The notes: a model not told the origin generated them from the letters alone. DNA of 64,000 bases from Lamellibrachia columna (GCA_963662155.1 OY759265.1:43378227-43442226); one strand, 5' to 3'. Shown: positions 22,961 through 33,216, counted from the stretch's first letter. Numbers and translations: made by a program.

Positions 22961-24059
22961 CATCAGACTGTCCCATACGTATGACACTTGTCATGGGTTT
23001 CTGACCCGCCCGTTCCGTCAGACGTCTTTGTGCGACATGTCAGGCAGAACGGAATGATCTGGACTGATCTAGAATTATAATTTATATGCACAGACGAACC
23101 GCAAGCTACAACACGTTCTCTGGAGTTCCCGATTGTGGCATTTCTCATTCAGCGTTTCTGTAGCATTTGGCGTAAAATCACGACCGACAAAACAGGTAAC
23201 AAGTGACAACACAAAACCACTCTACATGTAGATCTATTAGTCAATCTAATGAATTATTTTGCTGCAATACAGTTTTATGTGCTATAACCCATTTTATTAG
23301 ATGGAAACTAAAATATGTTTGATATAGAATGTGTCGCCCTCCTTCATCGGCTTTACTGTCATCCATCGACTTATAGCTACTATATTAGGTCGTGGAAGCC
23401 ATGAACGTGTGACACTGGACACCTGATACGGGTTTATGGCCCAGGTCAGTGTATACTTTAATTGGCACTCGATGAGAGTAATGTTGTTTGTGGACGGACA
23501 CGGATGACTTCACACCTTTGAACAACGAACACATACATTTGATTCCAAGTGTTAATTATTCCATTACAAAGACATGGATCTACAAAGCTATAATGGGTGC
23601 AGATAAAACGAAACATATTACACCGTTAAGTAGTTGTGATGTATTTTATAGGCGCCGCACGTATGTAAACCGTTACGATAATTAGTCTGATACAATAATC
23701 ACTATTTAATTAAAAGTCGTACTTAAATATAGGGAATTGACATGTTGGTTTATCTACAGTGTCGGAAATACCCTGTTTTATGTCTTGTTTTATTTTCACG
23801 CTATTTAATTATCGCGTTTCATATCAATAGCCAGCCAATACAACTTTAGAAGCCGACAAAAGTTCATTACACATATAATTACTAAGTCATTAACACTATT
23901 TGAAGTACACCACAACTCCTATATTAACCGACGAACTGGTTATGAACAGACAGCATACGTTCATTTCTCCAGACATGTAATACATGTATTCGCTTAATGG
24001 TTTCTATTTCCTGAAATATTTGTATTTTTCATCTACGGTATTCATAATGAGAATACCAA
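22961..24059 (+). repeat. Copy B of the duplicated unit: P-block and array-proximal flank
   Basis: Diverged paralogue of 14,740-15,920. It has a P-block at about 23,100-23,360, GGCACTCGATGAGA-AATGTTG near 23,465, the GCGCCGCAC segment near 23,652, and the TTCCTGAAATATTT lead-in to the minisatellite. No gene is present. Confidence 0.8.
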
Positions 24060-25205
24060 TAATATCTTCTTGTGTAGCCATAGCCCCAGTTAGACAGTTG
24101 GTGCCTTCTCGTGTAGCCACAGCCCCAGTTAAACCGTTGGTGTCATCTTGTGTAGCCGTAGCCCCAGTTAGACCGTTGGTATCTTCTCGTGTAGCCACAG
24201 CCCCAGTTAGACCGTTGGTGTCTTCTTGTATAGCCATAGCCCCAGTTAGACCGTTGGTGTCTTCTTGTGTAGCCATAGCCCCAGTTAGATCGTTGGTGTC
24301 TTCTTGTGTAGCCATAACCCCTGTTAGACCGATGATGTCTTCTTGTATAGCCATAGCCCCAGTTAGACCGTTGGTTTCTTCTTGTGTAGCCATAGCCCCA
24401 GTTAGATCGTTGGTGTCTTCTTGTGTAGCCATAACCCCTGTTAGACCGATGGTGCCTTCTTGATTAGCAATAGCCCCAGTTAGACCGTTGGTGTGTTCTT
24501 GTGTAGCCATATTCCCAGTTAGACCGTTGGTGTCTTCTTGTGTAGCCATAACCCCATTTAGATCTTTAGTGTCTTCTTGTGTAGCCATAGCCCCAGTTAG
24601 ACCGTTGGTGTCTTCTTGTGTAGCCATAGCCCCAGTTAGATCGTTGGTGTCTTCTTGTGTAGCCATAACCCCTGTTAGACCGATGGTGTCTTCTTGTATA
24701 GCCATAGCACCAGTTAGACCGTTGGTGTCTTCTTGTGTAGCCATAGCCCCAGTTAGACCGTTGGTGTCTTTTTGTGTAGCCATAACCCCAGTTAGACCGT
24801 TGGTGTCTTCTTGTGTAGCCATAGTCCCAGTTAGACCGTTGGTGTCTTCTTGTGTAGCCATAGCCCCAGTTAGACCGTTGGTGTCTTCTTGTGTAGCCAT
24901 AGCCCCAGTTAGATCGTTGGTGTCTTCTTGTGTAGCCATAACCCCTGTTAGACCGATGGTGTCTTCTTGTATAGCCACAGCCCCAGTTAGACCGTTGGTG
25001 TCTTCTTGTGTAGCCATAGCCCCAGTTAGACCGTTGGTGTCTTCTTGTGTAGCCATAACCCCTGTTAGACCGATGGTGCCTTCTTGTATAGCCATAGCCC
25101 CAGTTAGACCGTTGGTGTCTTCTTGTGTAGCCATAGCCCCTGTTAGACCGTTGTTGTCTTCTTGTGTAGCCATAGCCCCAGTTAGATCGTTGGTGTCTAC
25201 TTGCG
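24060..25205 (+). repeat. 39-bp minisatellite, array 3 (about 29 units)
   Basis: Same unit family as arrays 1 and 2 but longer, nearly all with TCTTCTTGTGTAGCC ends, plus variants AGACCGATGGTG and TTAGATCGTTGG repeating at intervals. Minus-strand ORF 24,004-25,266 (420 aa of 13-residue repeats) and plus-strand ORFs are taken as by-products of the 39-bp period. Confidence 0.95.
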
Positions 25206-25489
25206 ATCTCTGTATAGCCACTTCGCGTCCACTATCTGTCCAAAGCTTGGTGTTAATCCAACCCATTTTTTTCTACCTCTTCGGGTTATTTCCTGGTAGT
25301 TTTATGTTAGTAAGTACCAGACTATCTGGTTTTCTTTTCCAATGGCCGTACTTAGCCAGCTTTGTTCTCTTAATAAAACAAACATACCTTCTTCATTAGC
25401 TCCTTCTTTATCTCTGACCCAGATGGTAGTCTTATTCTGTGTATACAGTATTGATTATTAATTAACTTTTACCATTGTTTTCAATGAGA
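25206..25489 (+). other. Conserved flank after array 3
   Basis: Paralogue of 18,541-18,843 (CCACTTCGCGTCCACTAT, TTCGGGTTATTTCCTGGTAG). Non-coding. Confidence 0.65.
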
Positions 25490-25690
25490 TATCATTGAGA
25501 AATGTGTCACCGTATCCGATGAAGCATTATGACCGAGAAGACGAGCTATGGAGCAAATAATAGTAATCTTTTTTGGTGAGAGGCGTGAAATGCGGCTGGT
25601 GTAACAAGTTGACATTGTCCACGGCCAAACGAAATCTCTGTCATCCTTCAGGTGTGAACAGTTCCCGTTATGCCATTGTCAGGGTGACTT
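25490..25690 (+). promoter_or_regulatory. R-block R3 (gene-less copy)
   Basis: Has GAGAGGCGTGAAATG, a shortened GCGGCTGGTGTAACAAG and TTCAGGTGTGAACAG with an intact T-box half-site. No downstream promoter or gene. Confidence 0.6.
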
Positions 25691-25839
25691 TAATATTGAT
25701 TAGAAAGTAATATGTTCAGTTAGATTCATAATTCTTCATAGCAAACAGAGAAACATTTTCATAACAATTTGGATTTCTATCAAGTGCTGCATCATCAACG
25801 TCTTCTCTATAAGACATTTATAAAACAGTGAGACAAAAT

Positions 25840-26095
25840 ATTGTCGCCTTATCTCTCGATAATAACTGATCGAGTTATAAATTAAAATGGAAACGAAAGT
25901 GATAATCTTTGGCGAGATTCATGAAATTTTCCTATGCTTGCCACGCGTGGCTGGTGTGACAAGTTGACACTGTCGACGGTTGAATGGAATCTCTGTCATC
26001 CGTCAGGTGTGAACAGGTCCAGTTATACCATTGTCATTACGCGTGTCAGATGTCAATATGTCTGTTGATATGTGCATTTAATATACTTGAAAACC
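25840..26095 (+). promoter_or_regulatory. R-block R4 (gene-less copy)
   Basis: Has GGCTGGTGTGACAAGTTGAC, GTCATCCGTCAGGTGTGAAC and ACGCGTGTCAGATGTCAAT. Where gene-bearing copies have a forkhead core this copy reads TGTCTGTT, and the TATA box is replaced by TTTAATATAC. Confidence 0.6.
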
Positions 26096-26914
26096 ATCGC
26101 ACACAGGGGCACTCACATACATCATCAGAGGAGGTTGGCAGGATCCACGCATTAGTGATCGCCGGAAGTTGCGAGCCAGTCTGTTTACAGCGGTCGACGG
26201 CGAAGGTGGTCCTTCGTCATCGTCAGCTTTAATTCTGTAATCTAAAACTAATCACTTACCCGAGATGGTGACATCATTCATGCCTTATAATATGAAAACG
26301 TTTGACGCTTTGTTGGTGTTATTTGCTTTTGTCAATTCATAAAAACTCAGTTAACATGCATTTCCCTTCTCGAAAACATCCAACCCCATGCCAGTGACAG
26401 TGTTTTTGGTACTACCTGTTGTGGCCGTAGCAGCGCTCTTTGGTAGCAGCATTACAGCACATTTTCGCAAACATAAAGAAATTCAACCAATCACAAAAAA
26501 CCAATAACATAAAATATATTTGATGCATAGTTTTCTTTGTTTCTTAATTTGTAAAAATATGTTTTAATTCCTGCGTATGCCTTCGGTACATCTCGAGCAC
26601 ACACGTTAACGTGTACACAATGAACGTACAACAATTAATGTAAACCGTTTGTCTCATAGTAATATTTTAAAAGTAAAGCTTATATGAACACGGGTGTTAA
26701 TGTTTTTGTTTTTAAAATAACCATGATATCTAATACATAGGCACAACGGTGTACATTTGTTTCGGTGAATATGATATTGATTACAACACGGTTTGTAAAA
26801 CGTTTTCGCAAATATTTGGATATCTACCTACTGCTGGGAGAGGACTTTGTACAAATGCTAAACAATCAACATCTTCTTTACAAGACAACTAGTTACCATT
26901 GAGACAACTATTGT
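26096..26914. other. Non-coding interval between R4 and R5
   Basis: No ORF of substance, no recognised repeat and no homology to other parts of the window that I could see. Confidence 0.4.
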
Positions 26915-27190
26915 CGTCGTGTGTCTCGATAATAAAACTAACAAGTCGAGTTATAGATTAAACAAAAAACAAAAGTGATTGTAATTGGCGAGAGGCGTGA
27001 AATGGTCTGATGCGCGTCACGCTAGGCTCATGCCGGCTGGTGTGACAAATTGACACTGTCTGTCCACGGTTGAATGGAATCTCTGTCATCCGTCAGGTGT
27101 GAACAGGTCCTGTTATACCATTGTCTCGATACTTCGATTTCTGGCTGACCTTATGCGTGTCAGATGTCAGCATGTTTATTGACATGTGCA
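26915..27190 (+). promoter_or_regulatory. R-block R5, proximal upstream region of Fox gene B
   Basis: Contains GAGAGGCGTGAAATGGTC, GCCGGCTGGTGTGACAA, GGTTGAATGGAATCTC, CCGTCAGGTGTGAACAGG (T-box half-site) and TGTTTAT at 27,174-27,180, a forkhead-type core 19 bp upstream of the TATA box. Confidence 0.6.
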
Positions 27191-27198
27191 TCAGTGGG

Positions 27199-27233
27199 TA
27201 TAAAATGCGACAGTTTCTGGGTGTCATCAGATT
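27199..27233 (+). promoter_or_regulatory. Core promoter of Fox gene B (TATA box plus initiator)
   Basis: TATAAA at 27,199-27,204 and initiator TCAGATT at 27,227-27,233, with its A at 27,229, again 30 bp from the TATA box. Confidence 0.75.
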
Positions 27234-27289
27234 GTGGCGTGTCACGCAAATATAATCTGCCTTCTTTGGAACTGTCTAAGATAGAGTTT

Positions 27290-28585
27290 ATGATTGAGTC
27301 AATTATCACCACGGGGTCTTCGTTGGAGTCAGTGTGTGAGATGAAGAGCGCTGCACAACCCACATCTGGGTACCTAGCTGGCACACAGCTCACAATGGAC
27401 TTGTCGGTTAGCATACAGTCGACCAGTGAAGCAGCTTGCACGGAGTCGACGACGTCATCGCTGGCCACGTTCTCGCAGTGGTACGACGAACACGTCTTCG
27501 AAGGCGTCGAGTACAACCCAGACGCTGTGCAATCGTTGTCACTCGCCGATAGCTCGCCGAAAGACTTCCTTTCGGCCGACGACATCCAGTTGGAAGACAG
27601 CGGTTTCTGGACGTCTTCGTGTGACGTCAGTCCTGCATCCAGCGACGTAAGTAGAAGTGTGATTGGAAGCGGAAGTGGCGCTGTCGCATCGACGTGTTTC
27701 TCCGATATTTCTTGCGACAGCCACAGCGACAGCATGGCCGTTGACGACTGGGCCGACAACTTCGCCCAGGCATGCTTTGACTCGCCCGCATGTCAACAAC
27801 AAGATCTGACAAAGTCCATGTCACCGGACGTCATCAGCTCATTGCCACCGCCGCTCGTTCAACAGCCGTCACCAGACGTCGCTACGTATCGTCCGTATGC
27901 ATCTTATCAATTGTCGCTGGAGAGAGTCGCCCCTTCCGTCGCTGCTGGTGATCTCCGTGGTGCTGATAGCCATATCGCAGACTTTCCCGTTATGGCGAAC
28001 ACACAATACTCGACGTCAGACGTCCAGATGTTGACACCAGACAACAACAAACCGGCGACCGGCGACAGGACGACGACCATAACGGACAAGAAGCCGGCCG
28101 TGTCATACATGACCATGATCGCGATGGCCATACTAGGCACGCCCCAGAAACGTTCGCTCCTCAACGACATCTACGAGTTCGTCATCCGTCACTTCCCGTA
28201 CTACGAGCGCTGCAAGACGGCGTGGCGGAACAGTGTGCGACACAACCTGTCGGTGAACGAGTGCTTCGTGAAGAGCGGCCGAGCGCCGTCTGGTCGCGGC
28301 TTCTACTGGGCCATCCACCCGGCGTGTCTCGACGACTTCAAACGCGGAGACTTCAACCGGCGTCAGGCGCGTAGTCGCGCACAGACCAACTTCCGGCTGC
28401 TCGAAGTCTACCGACAGCGAGCGCAGGTCGCTTGTTCGACGCACGCCGCCGCACAACAAGACTACTATGTGTGCATGAGGTCGACGCCGACGCGACAGAG
28501 CGATGTCTGTGACAGTCAACCGGTGTCGCAGTACTACGACGAAACGGAACATCACGGACACTACACGGGCAACTACTGGTGTTAG
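27290..28585 (+). CDS. FoxQ2-like forkhead transcription factor, gene B (431 aa, intronless)
   Basis: Recent paralogue of gene A, same length. The start chosen is ATG 27,290 (MIESIITTG), the first after the predicted initiator at 27,229; a longer open frame from 27,164 would translate through the TATA box and is rejected. The forkhead domain (residues about 268-365) differs from A at only four nucleotides, one changing a residue (RQF in A, RHF in B). The Ser/Thr-rich N-terminus and the C-terminus hold most of the roughly twenty amino-acid changes, for example TQAMSPN versus TKSMSPD and PASQHYDG versus PVSQYYDE. Conservation concentrated in the DNA-binding domain suggests both copies are under constraint. 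It should be a nuclear, DNA-binding FoxQ2-type regulator like A, probably with similar expression because the promoters are also conserved. Confidence 0.93.
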   Translation: MIESIITTGSSLESVCEMKSAAQPTSGYLAGTQLTMDLSVSIQSTSEAACTESTTSSLATFSQWYDEHVFEGVEYNPDAVQSLSLADSSPKDFLSADDIQLEDSGFWTSSCDVSPASSDVSRSVIGSGSGAVASTCFSDISCDSHSDSMAVDDWADNFAQACFDSPACQQQDLTKSMSPDVISSLPPPLVQQPSPDVATYRPYASYQLSLERVAPSVAAGDLRGADSHIADFPVMANTQYSTSDVQMLTPDNNKPATGDRTTTITDKKPAVSYMTMIAMAILGTPQKRSLLNDIYEFVIRHFPYYERCKTAWRNSVRHNLSVNECFVKSGRAPSGRGFYWAIHPACLDDFKRGDFNRRQARSRAQTNFRLLEVYRQRAQVACSTHAAAQQDYYVCMRSTPTRQSDVCDSQPVSQYYDETEHHGHYTGNYWC

Positions 28586-29029
28586 CTCACGCTGCTACAC
28601 GTGTGAACAATTTCACAGAACTTTAATGAAGAAAGTTGACTATTTGAGAATTGGTGCTTATTTTGTCAGCATAACAATGCAGGAACACTTCGAATGTTAC
28701 GTTGTATTTTTAATGAAATTGGTTGCAATTGATAAAATCAGTGTAATGTAATAAGTTATTTCAGTATGTGGTTTAAGTAAAAAGTTTTATAACTATTTGA
28801 GTCGTTATGTTCTTCATTTTGACGTTTGCCATATATTACAACATACAAATCTATATCGGTACAGTGTCGTTGGAAAATATATTTACACTTCTACGCAAGT
28901 GAAATTTAGTTTACGCTGTGCACAAACAATATTTTTTAATCTGAATATACATATAATTGAACGTTCTTTGTGACGTGTTGTGACGTGTTGTGACGTGTTG
29001 TGACAATGTTGAATGATCGTTGATATCGA
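28586..29029 (+). other. 3' flank of Fox gene B with the Helitron empty site
   Basis: Matches the 3' flank of gene A. Between 28,947 and 28,948 it preserves the uninterrupted sequence into which H2 inserted in copy A. A 10-bp tandem repeat TGACGTGTTG (three units) lies at about 28,970-29,000. Confidence 0.7.
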
Positions 29030-29250
29030 GAAAACACAATTACTGTCGTCGCATCTCTCGGGGGACTATAACTAATAAGTCGAGTTGTAGATTAAATAGG
29101 AAACGAAATGTCATTGGCACAGGCGATAGGCGTGAAATGGTCTGACAAATGTCGCGCATGATTGATTCCGGGTTATGTGACAAGTTGCAATTGTACCCGG
29201 TTGAATGAAATCCGTCAGGTGTGAACAGGTCCTGTTAGACCACTGAATAC
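29030..29250 (+). promoter_or_regulatory. R-block R6 (gene-less copy)
   Basis: Has GATAGGCGTGAAATGGTCTG, a shortened GGTTGAATGAAATCC and GTCAGGTGTGAACAGG with the T-box half-site. Followed by a relic of the CRE hairpin arm, not by a gene. Confidence 0.6.
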
Positions 29251-30454
29251 GTCAGAATGTCCCATACGTATGAAACATGACATGGGTTCATGACCCAGAA
29301 TGCGTACATTTGTTTGTTTATATTAATTGGCACTCGATTAAAACAGTGATCTAAACATCTTATCTAAATGTGCGAGTAAGTTCATATTACGATAAATACT
29401 CTTATACAGTAACAATATATAACTAAGGGTTCCAAATATTGGGGTTTTACGGATTTCCTATTGTGCCGGAACTGCCATGTTGTGTCAATTAACAAAAACT
29501 GTTCCGTATGAACAATATTGCGTAATATATAACTGATATGAAAACAATATGGCCATCGCGAGCCGCCCGTTCCGCCTGGCTGTGTTGTGTGACATGCACG
29601 CGGAACGGATGGATCTGGATATAGCAATTTATATATTATTGTAGAGTTAAATTTATACGCACAAAAAAACCGCAAGCTGCAACACGTTCTCTGGATTTCC
29701 CGATTGTGGCATTTCTCATTCAATGTTTTTGTAGCATTTGGGGTAAAATCTCGACCGCCAAAATAAGTAACAAAACAAAATCACTATACACGTAGGCCTA
29801 TTAATCAATCTAATGTATTATTTTGTTGCAATACAGTTTCATGTGCTATAACCCACTTTTATTAGATGCCATCTAAAATATGTTACATATAGAACGTGTC
29901 GACATAATTCATCGGCTTTACTGTCGTCCGTCAACTGGCGGTTACGCTCAAGGCTGAACACACTTGAAGACACAGTCTGACCGTCCCAGCCATAAACGTG
30001 TGACACTTGACATATGACACGGGTTTCTGGCCCAGAACGTGCACACCAACACCGTGTTTACTTTAATTGGCACTCGATGAGAACAATGTTGTTTGCGGAC
30101 GGACACGGATGACTTCACACCTTTGAACAATGAACATATACATTATATTTCAAGTGCTAGTAATTCCTTTACAAAGACGAAAATAACATGTTTCATGTCA
30201 TGTTTTATGTTCACGATATTTAGTTATCGCGTTTCACATCAATAGCCAGCTATTAAGACTTAAGAAGCCGACAAAAGTTAATTACAAATATAATTATTAA
30301 GTCGTTAATACTGTTCGACATACACCGCGATTCCTATGTTAACCCACGAATGGGATATGAACAGACAAACCTCTTCTTGCTATTTCCTTGTAGTTCTTCT
30401 TCTATGTTGGAAAGCACCAGACTATCTGGTCTTCTTTTCAAATTGCTGTACTGA
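29251..30454 (+). repeat. Copy C of the duplicated unit, lacking the minisatellite
   Basis: Has the GGGGTTTTACGG / GTGCCGGAACTG region near 29,440-29,480, a P-block at about 29,680-29,930 and GGCACTCGATGAGAACAATG near 30,070. At about 30,360-30,400 the sequence passes from ATGAACAGACAA directly to CTATTTCCTTGTAG, where copies A and B have the 39-bp array. Confidence 0.75.
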
Positions 30455-30765
30455 GACAAATATTGTCGTCGTATGTCTCGAGAGACTAAAACTGATAAGT
30501 CGAGTTATAGATTAAACAAGAAATGAAAGTGATTGTCATTGGAGAGAGGCTTGAAATGGTCCGATGCGTGTCACGCGTGATTCATGCCGGTTAGTGTGAC
30601 AAATTGACATTGTCTGTCCACGGTTGAATGGAATCTCTGTCACCCGTCAGGTGTGAACATGTTCTGTCATACCATTGTCTCGATACTTCTTCGATATCTG
30701 GCTGACAGTACGCGTGTCAGGTGTCAGCATGCATATTGACATGTGCATCAGTAGGTATAAAATGT
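30455..30765 (+). promoter_or_regulatory. R-block R7 with an intact TATA box but no gene
   Basis: The full R-block, including CCGTCAGGTGTGAACAT, is followed by GTGTCAGCATGCATATTGAC and TATAAA at 30,756-30,761. It is clearly paralogous to the Fox A and B promoters, but the forkhead core has become GCATATT. No initiator at +30 and no forkhead coding sequence follows; similarity ends about 15 bp after the TATA box. Confidence 0.72.
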
Positions 30766-31092
30766 TGCAGCTGATTATTTAATTACGTCTGTCTCGTGTT
30801 GCTGAGAGTTCGCGGTTGGTATCAGATAGACGTTAGCAGCATTTTGTACCAGATTTTGGGAAGTTTAGAGTTCTATATTTTGCGTACGTGATGTGGGGCA
30901 GTCTTATCTCAGAGGGCTGTTTTGCCCCAGTTTACCCTATTTGTTTCGCGTGACATTCTTCCTCCTGCTGTTAGTTATAACACGAACTGCTGCTTATTTC
31001 TACATTATGCACGGGCGGGTCCACGTCCTGAAAAGGGGGTGCACAGTTTACACAAAATGACACCAGGTGGCAGAACTTATGGTTATCCAAAC

Positions 31093-31284
31093 TTATAATG
31101 GATATACACGCACGCACGCACGCACTCACGCACGCACACACGAGAGAGAGAGAGAGAGAGAGTGAGTGAGTGAGTGAGTGAGTGAGTGAGTGAGTGAGAG
31201 AGAGAGAGAGAGAGTGAGTGAGTGAGTGAGTGAGTGAGTGAGTGAGTGAGTGAGAAAGAGAGAGATAAATAGATAGATAGAGAT

Positions 31285-31338
<54 letters not shown>

Positions 31339-31347
31339 TGAGTGAGT

Positions 31348-31403
<56 letters not shown>

Positions 31404-31404
31404 T

Positions 31405-31449
<45 letters not shown>

Positions 31450-31500
31450 TAGAGAGAGAGAGACATACATACAGACAGACAGACAGACATACAGAGAGCT
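31093..31500. repeat. Composite GA-rich microsatellite
   Basis: (ACGC)n, then alternating (GA)n and (GTGA)n blocks, then (ACAG)n. The minus strand gives spurious Ser/Leu-rich ORFs in all frames. Confidence 0.96.
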
Positions 31501-31501
31501 C

Positions 31502-31765
31502 TGTCACTTTCTATCCCTTCACGATGGACACACTCAGTACACGACTGTTTCCAGCGCTTTTGGGGTTATTGGTCTGCATGGAAGCAGCCACACAATTCGT
31601 CTTCCCGGACGTATTCACAGCACCATCGTCTGCCTGTTTGTGCATCTTTCGGAAGACCAAGCCGAGACGCTCAACCTTTTCGGCAACGTTTGGAATAACG
31701 CTGATGGAATAGAGAAAGCTTTTGAATTTCGTATAAATAATCTTCTGCTGGATATGTTATTATGA
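31502..31765 (+). other. Possible exon or relic ORF, no ATG
   Basis: A frame open from the microsatellite to TGA 31,763-31,765 reads HSTIVCLFVHLSEDQAETLN then LFGNVWNNADGIEKAFEFRI, protein-like in composition. The overlapping frame starting ATG 31,524 has a hydrophobic, signal-like start (RLFPALLGLLVCMEAAT). I do not recognise either, and neither has clear splice sites. It lies in the insertion that splits block Q. Confidence 0.2.
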
Positions 31766-32639
31766 TATGTTATTATGATCCCAGAATATAGCAATACTTT
31801 CATTCTGTATTATATTCGAGGCCTATAGAAGGTGTTATTTTTGTGTCATAAAATACGTATCTAAAACCACAGCGCCACGATTCTCATCAGTGTCGAGACG
31901 GGGGGCGTCATGGCGGTTGTCAATAATCTACGTTTCACAGAGAATAACCATCTTTAACTAAGGGCAGCAGCTTAAGACGATTGTCTCTTACATTGGTTTG
32001 CAAGCCTAACGACAGCGGCTGACCAAAGGACATCCACACAAAAATGCACTGACAACAAAATCCATTTGCTTTTAGTAATGGGTAATACGGGGTTAAGGCA
32101 AGATGCGAGGGAGCAAATGAGAATGAACGAGGGACAATTGCCAATACCGGTGACCATATATGCCGTTAGTTTGTATGTTAGAATCTCATCTGAGGAAATA
32201 ATGCAGGAAGGCGCCACCTCGCGGTATCTCGAAAACAATTTCGGCCGAAATAAAGGGATGTGCCCGGGCAGCTGATGGACACCCCTGATGGACACCCCCT
32301 GATGGACACCCCCTGCCCCCGTCCATGGTATGTTGTGTCAGTCTCTGTTAGAGTTGGTTTCCCAATATATGTTCCTTGGAATAGTGCATGACTTGTGGCT
32401 AAAAGTTGACGACAGTTTTTGAAAATCCGCATTTCATTCAATAGCCATTAATACTACTCTGGGTACGTTCGTATGTCAACCTTCTGTTACGTCTGATGCA
32501 ACTTGTAGCGTGTTATATTTATTTTTAGCATGACTCCTGTCAAATATATGTTAATATGTTGGCGCAATAATAAAAGTAGTTTTCCACTTTTTGGAATATA
32601 ATGAGAAAGTCTGATATTCTCAACGAAACGACGTTGATG

Positions 32640-33015
32640 TGACGTTGTCTACCACCAGATACTGTCTGTATCTAATCTGTGTATAGCACTAGCTACTAGG
32701 TGACGTTGATCTGACGTAGTTTCTAGCTTCACTGTTTACCACCAGGTGGCGTTGACGTGATAACATTTGTATACCACCAGGTGGCGTTGTTCTGATACCA
32801 TTTGTATAACACTAGATGGCTTTACATGACATTATACCATTTATGTACCACCAGGTGACGTAGACGTGATAACTTATGTATAGTACCAGGTGGCGTTTCA
32901 TGACGTTATCATATTTGTGTACCACAAGGGGGCGTTGCATAACGTTATAATATTTGTGTACCACCAGGGGTATTGACGTCATGACATTTGTATACCACCA
33001 GATGGCGTTGATGAA
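32640..33015 (+). repeat. Degenerate about 36-45-bp repeat array of CTCF-like motifs
   Basis: About eight copies of a TTTGTATACCACCAGGTGGC followed by GTT-GACGTGATAACA pattern. The cores CCACCAGGTGGC (32,739; 32,774), CACTAGATGGC (32,809), CCAGGTGGCG (32,886), CCACAAGGGGGCG (32,922) and CCACCAGATGGCG (32,995) resemble the CTCF consensus. Binding is not shown. Confidence 0.6.
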
Positions 33016-33216
33016 TGTACGCCATTTTGTCATCACTCTATCGACGTGAATGATAGTGTCTTGCCTTCCGGTACCGCTTCATTCCTCCATTGTTAATGTA
33101 TTTCACCCTATCATTAATGACGTAGTCTGTTGTTGCCGGTTTGATTTCTCACTGTTCCACTGAAAGCCCTAGGTGGAGTTGTAGGGAAATGTCACTGTGG
33201 GCAATGTTTCAGTTGT

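Larger units (their letters stand above)
30890..32590 (+). repeat. Duplicated block Q, copy 2, split by a 1.3-kb insertion
   Basis: 30,890-31,020 and 32,330-32,590 align with consecutive parts of 22,290-22,740. The intervening 31,020-32,330 is extra and contains the GA microsatellite, a possible exon, CTCF-like motifs at 31,061 and 32,210, and three 18-bp GATGGACACCCCCT-type units at 32,275-32,325. Confidence 0.55.

Noticed and set aside
24004..25266. 420-aa minus-strand repeat protein (and similar ORFs at 15,788-16,519, 18,015-18,587, 24,488-25,399)
   Set aside because: Open frames exist on both strands at once because the unit is 39 bp. Substitutions look equally frequent in either frame. 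Kept only as a finding to test.
27164..27289. N-terminal extension of Fox gene B from ATG 27,164
   Set aside because: It would translate through the TATA box at 27,199, and no equivalent exists in gene A.
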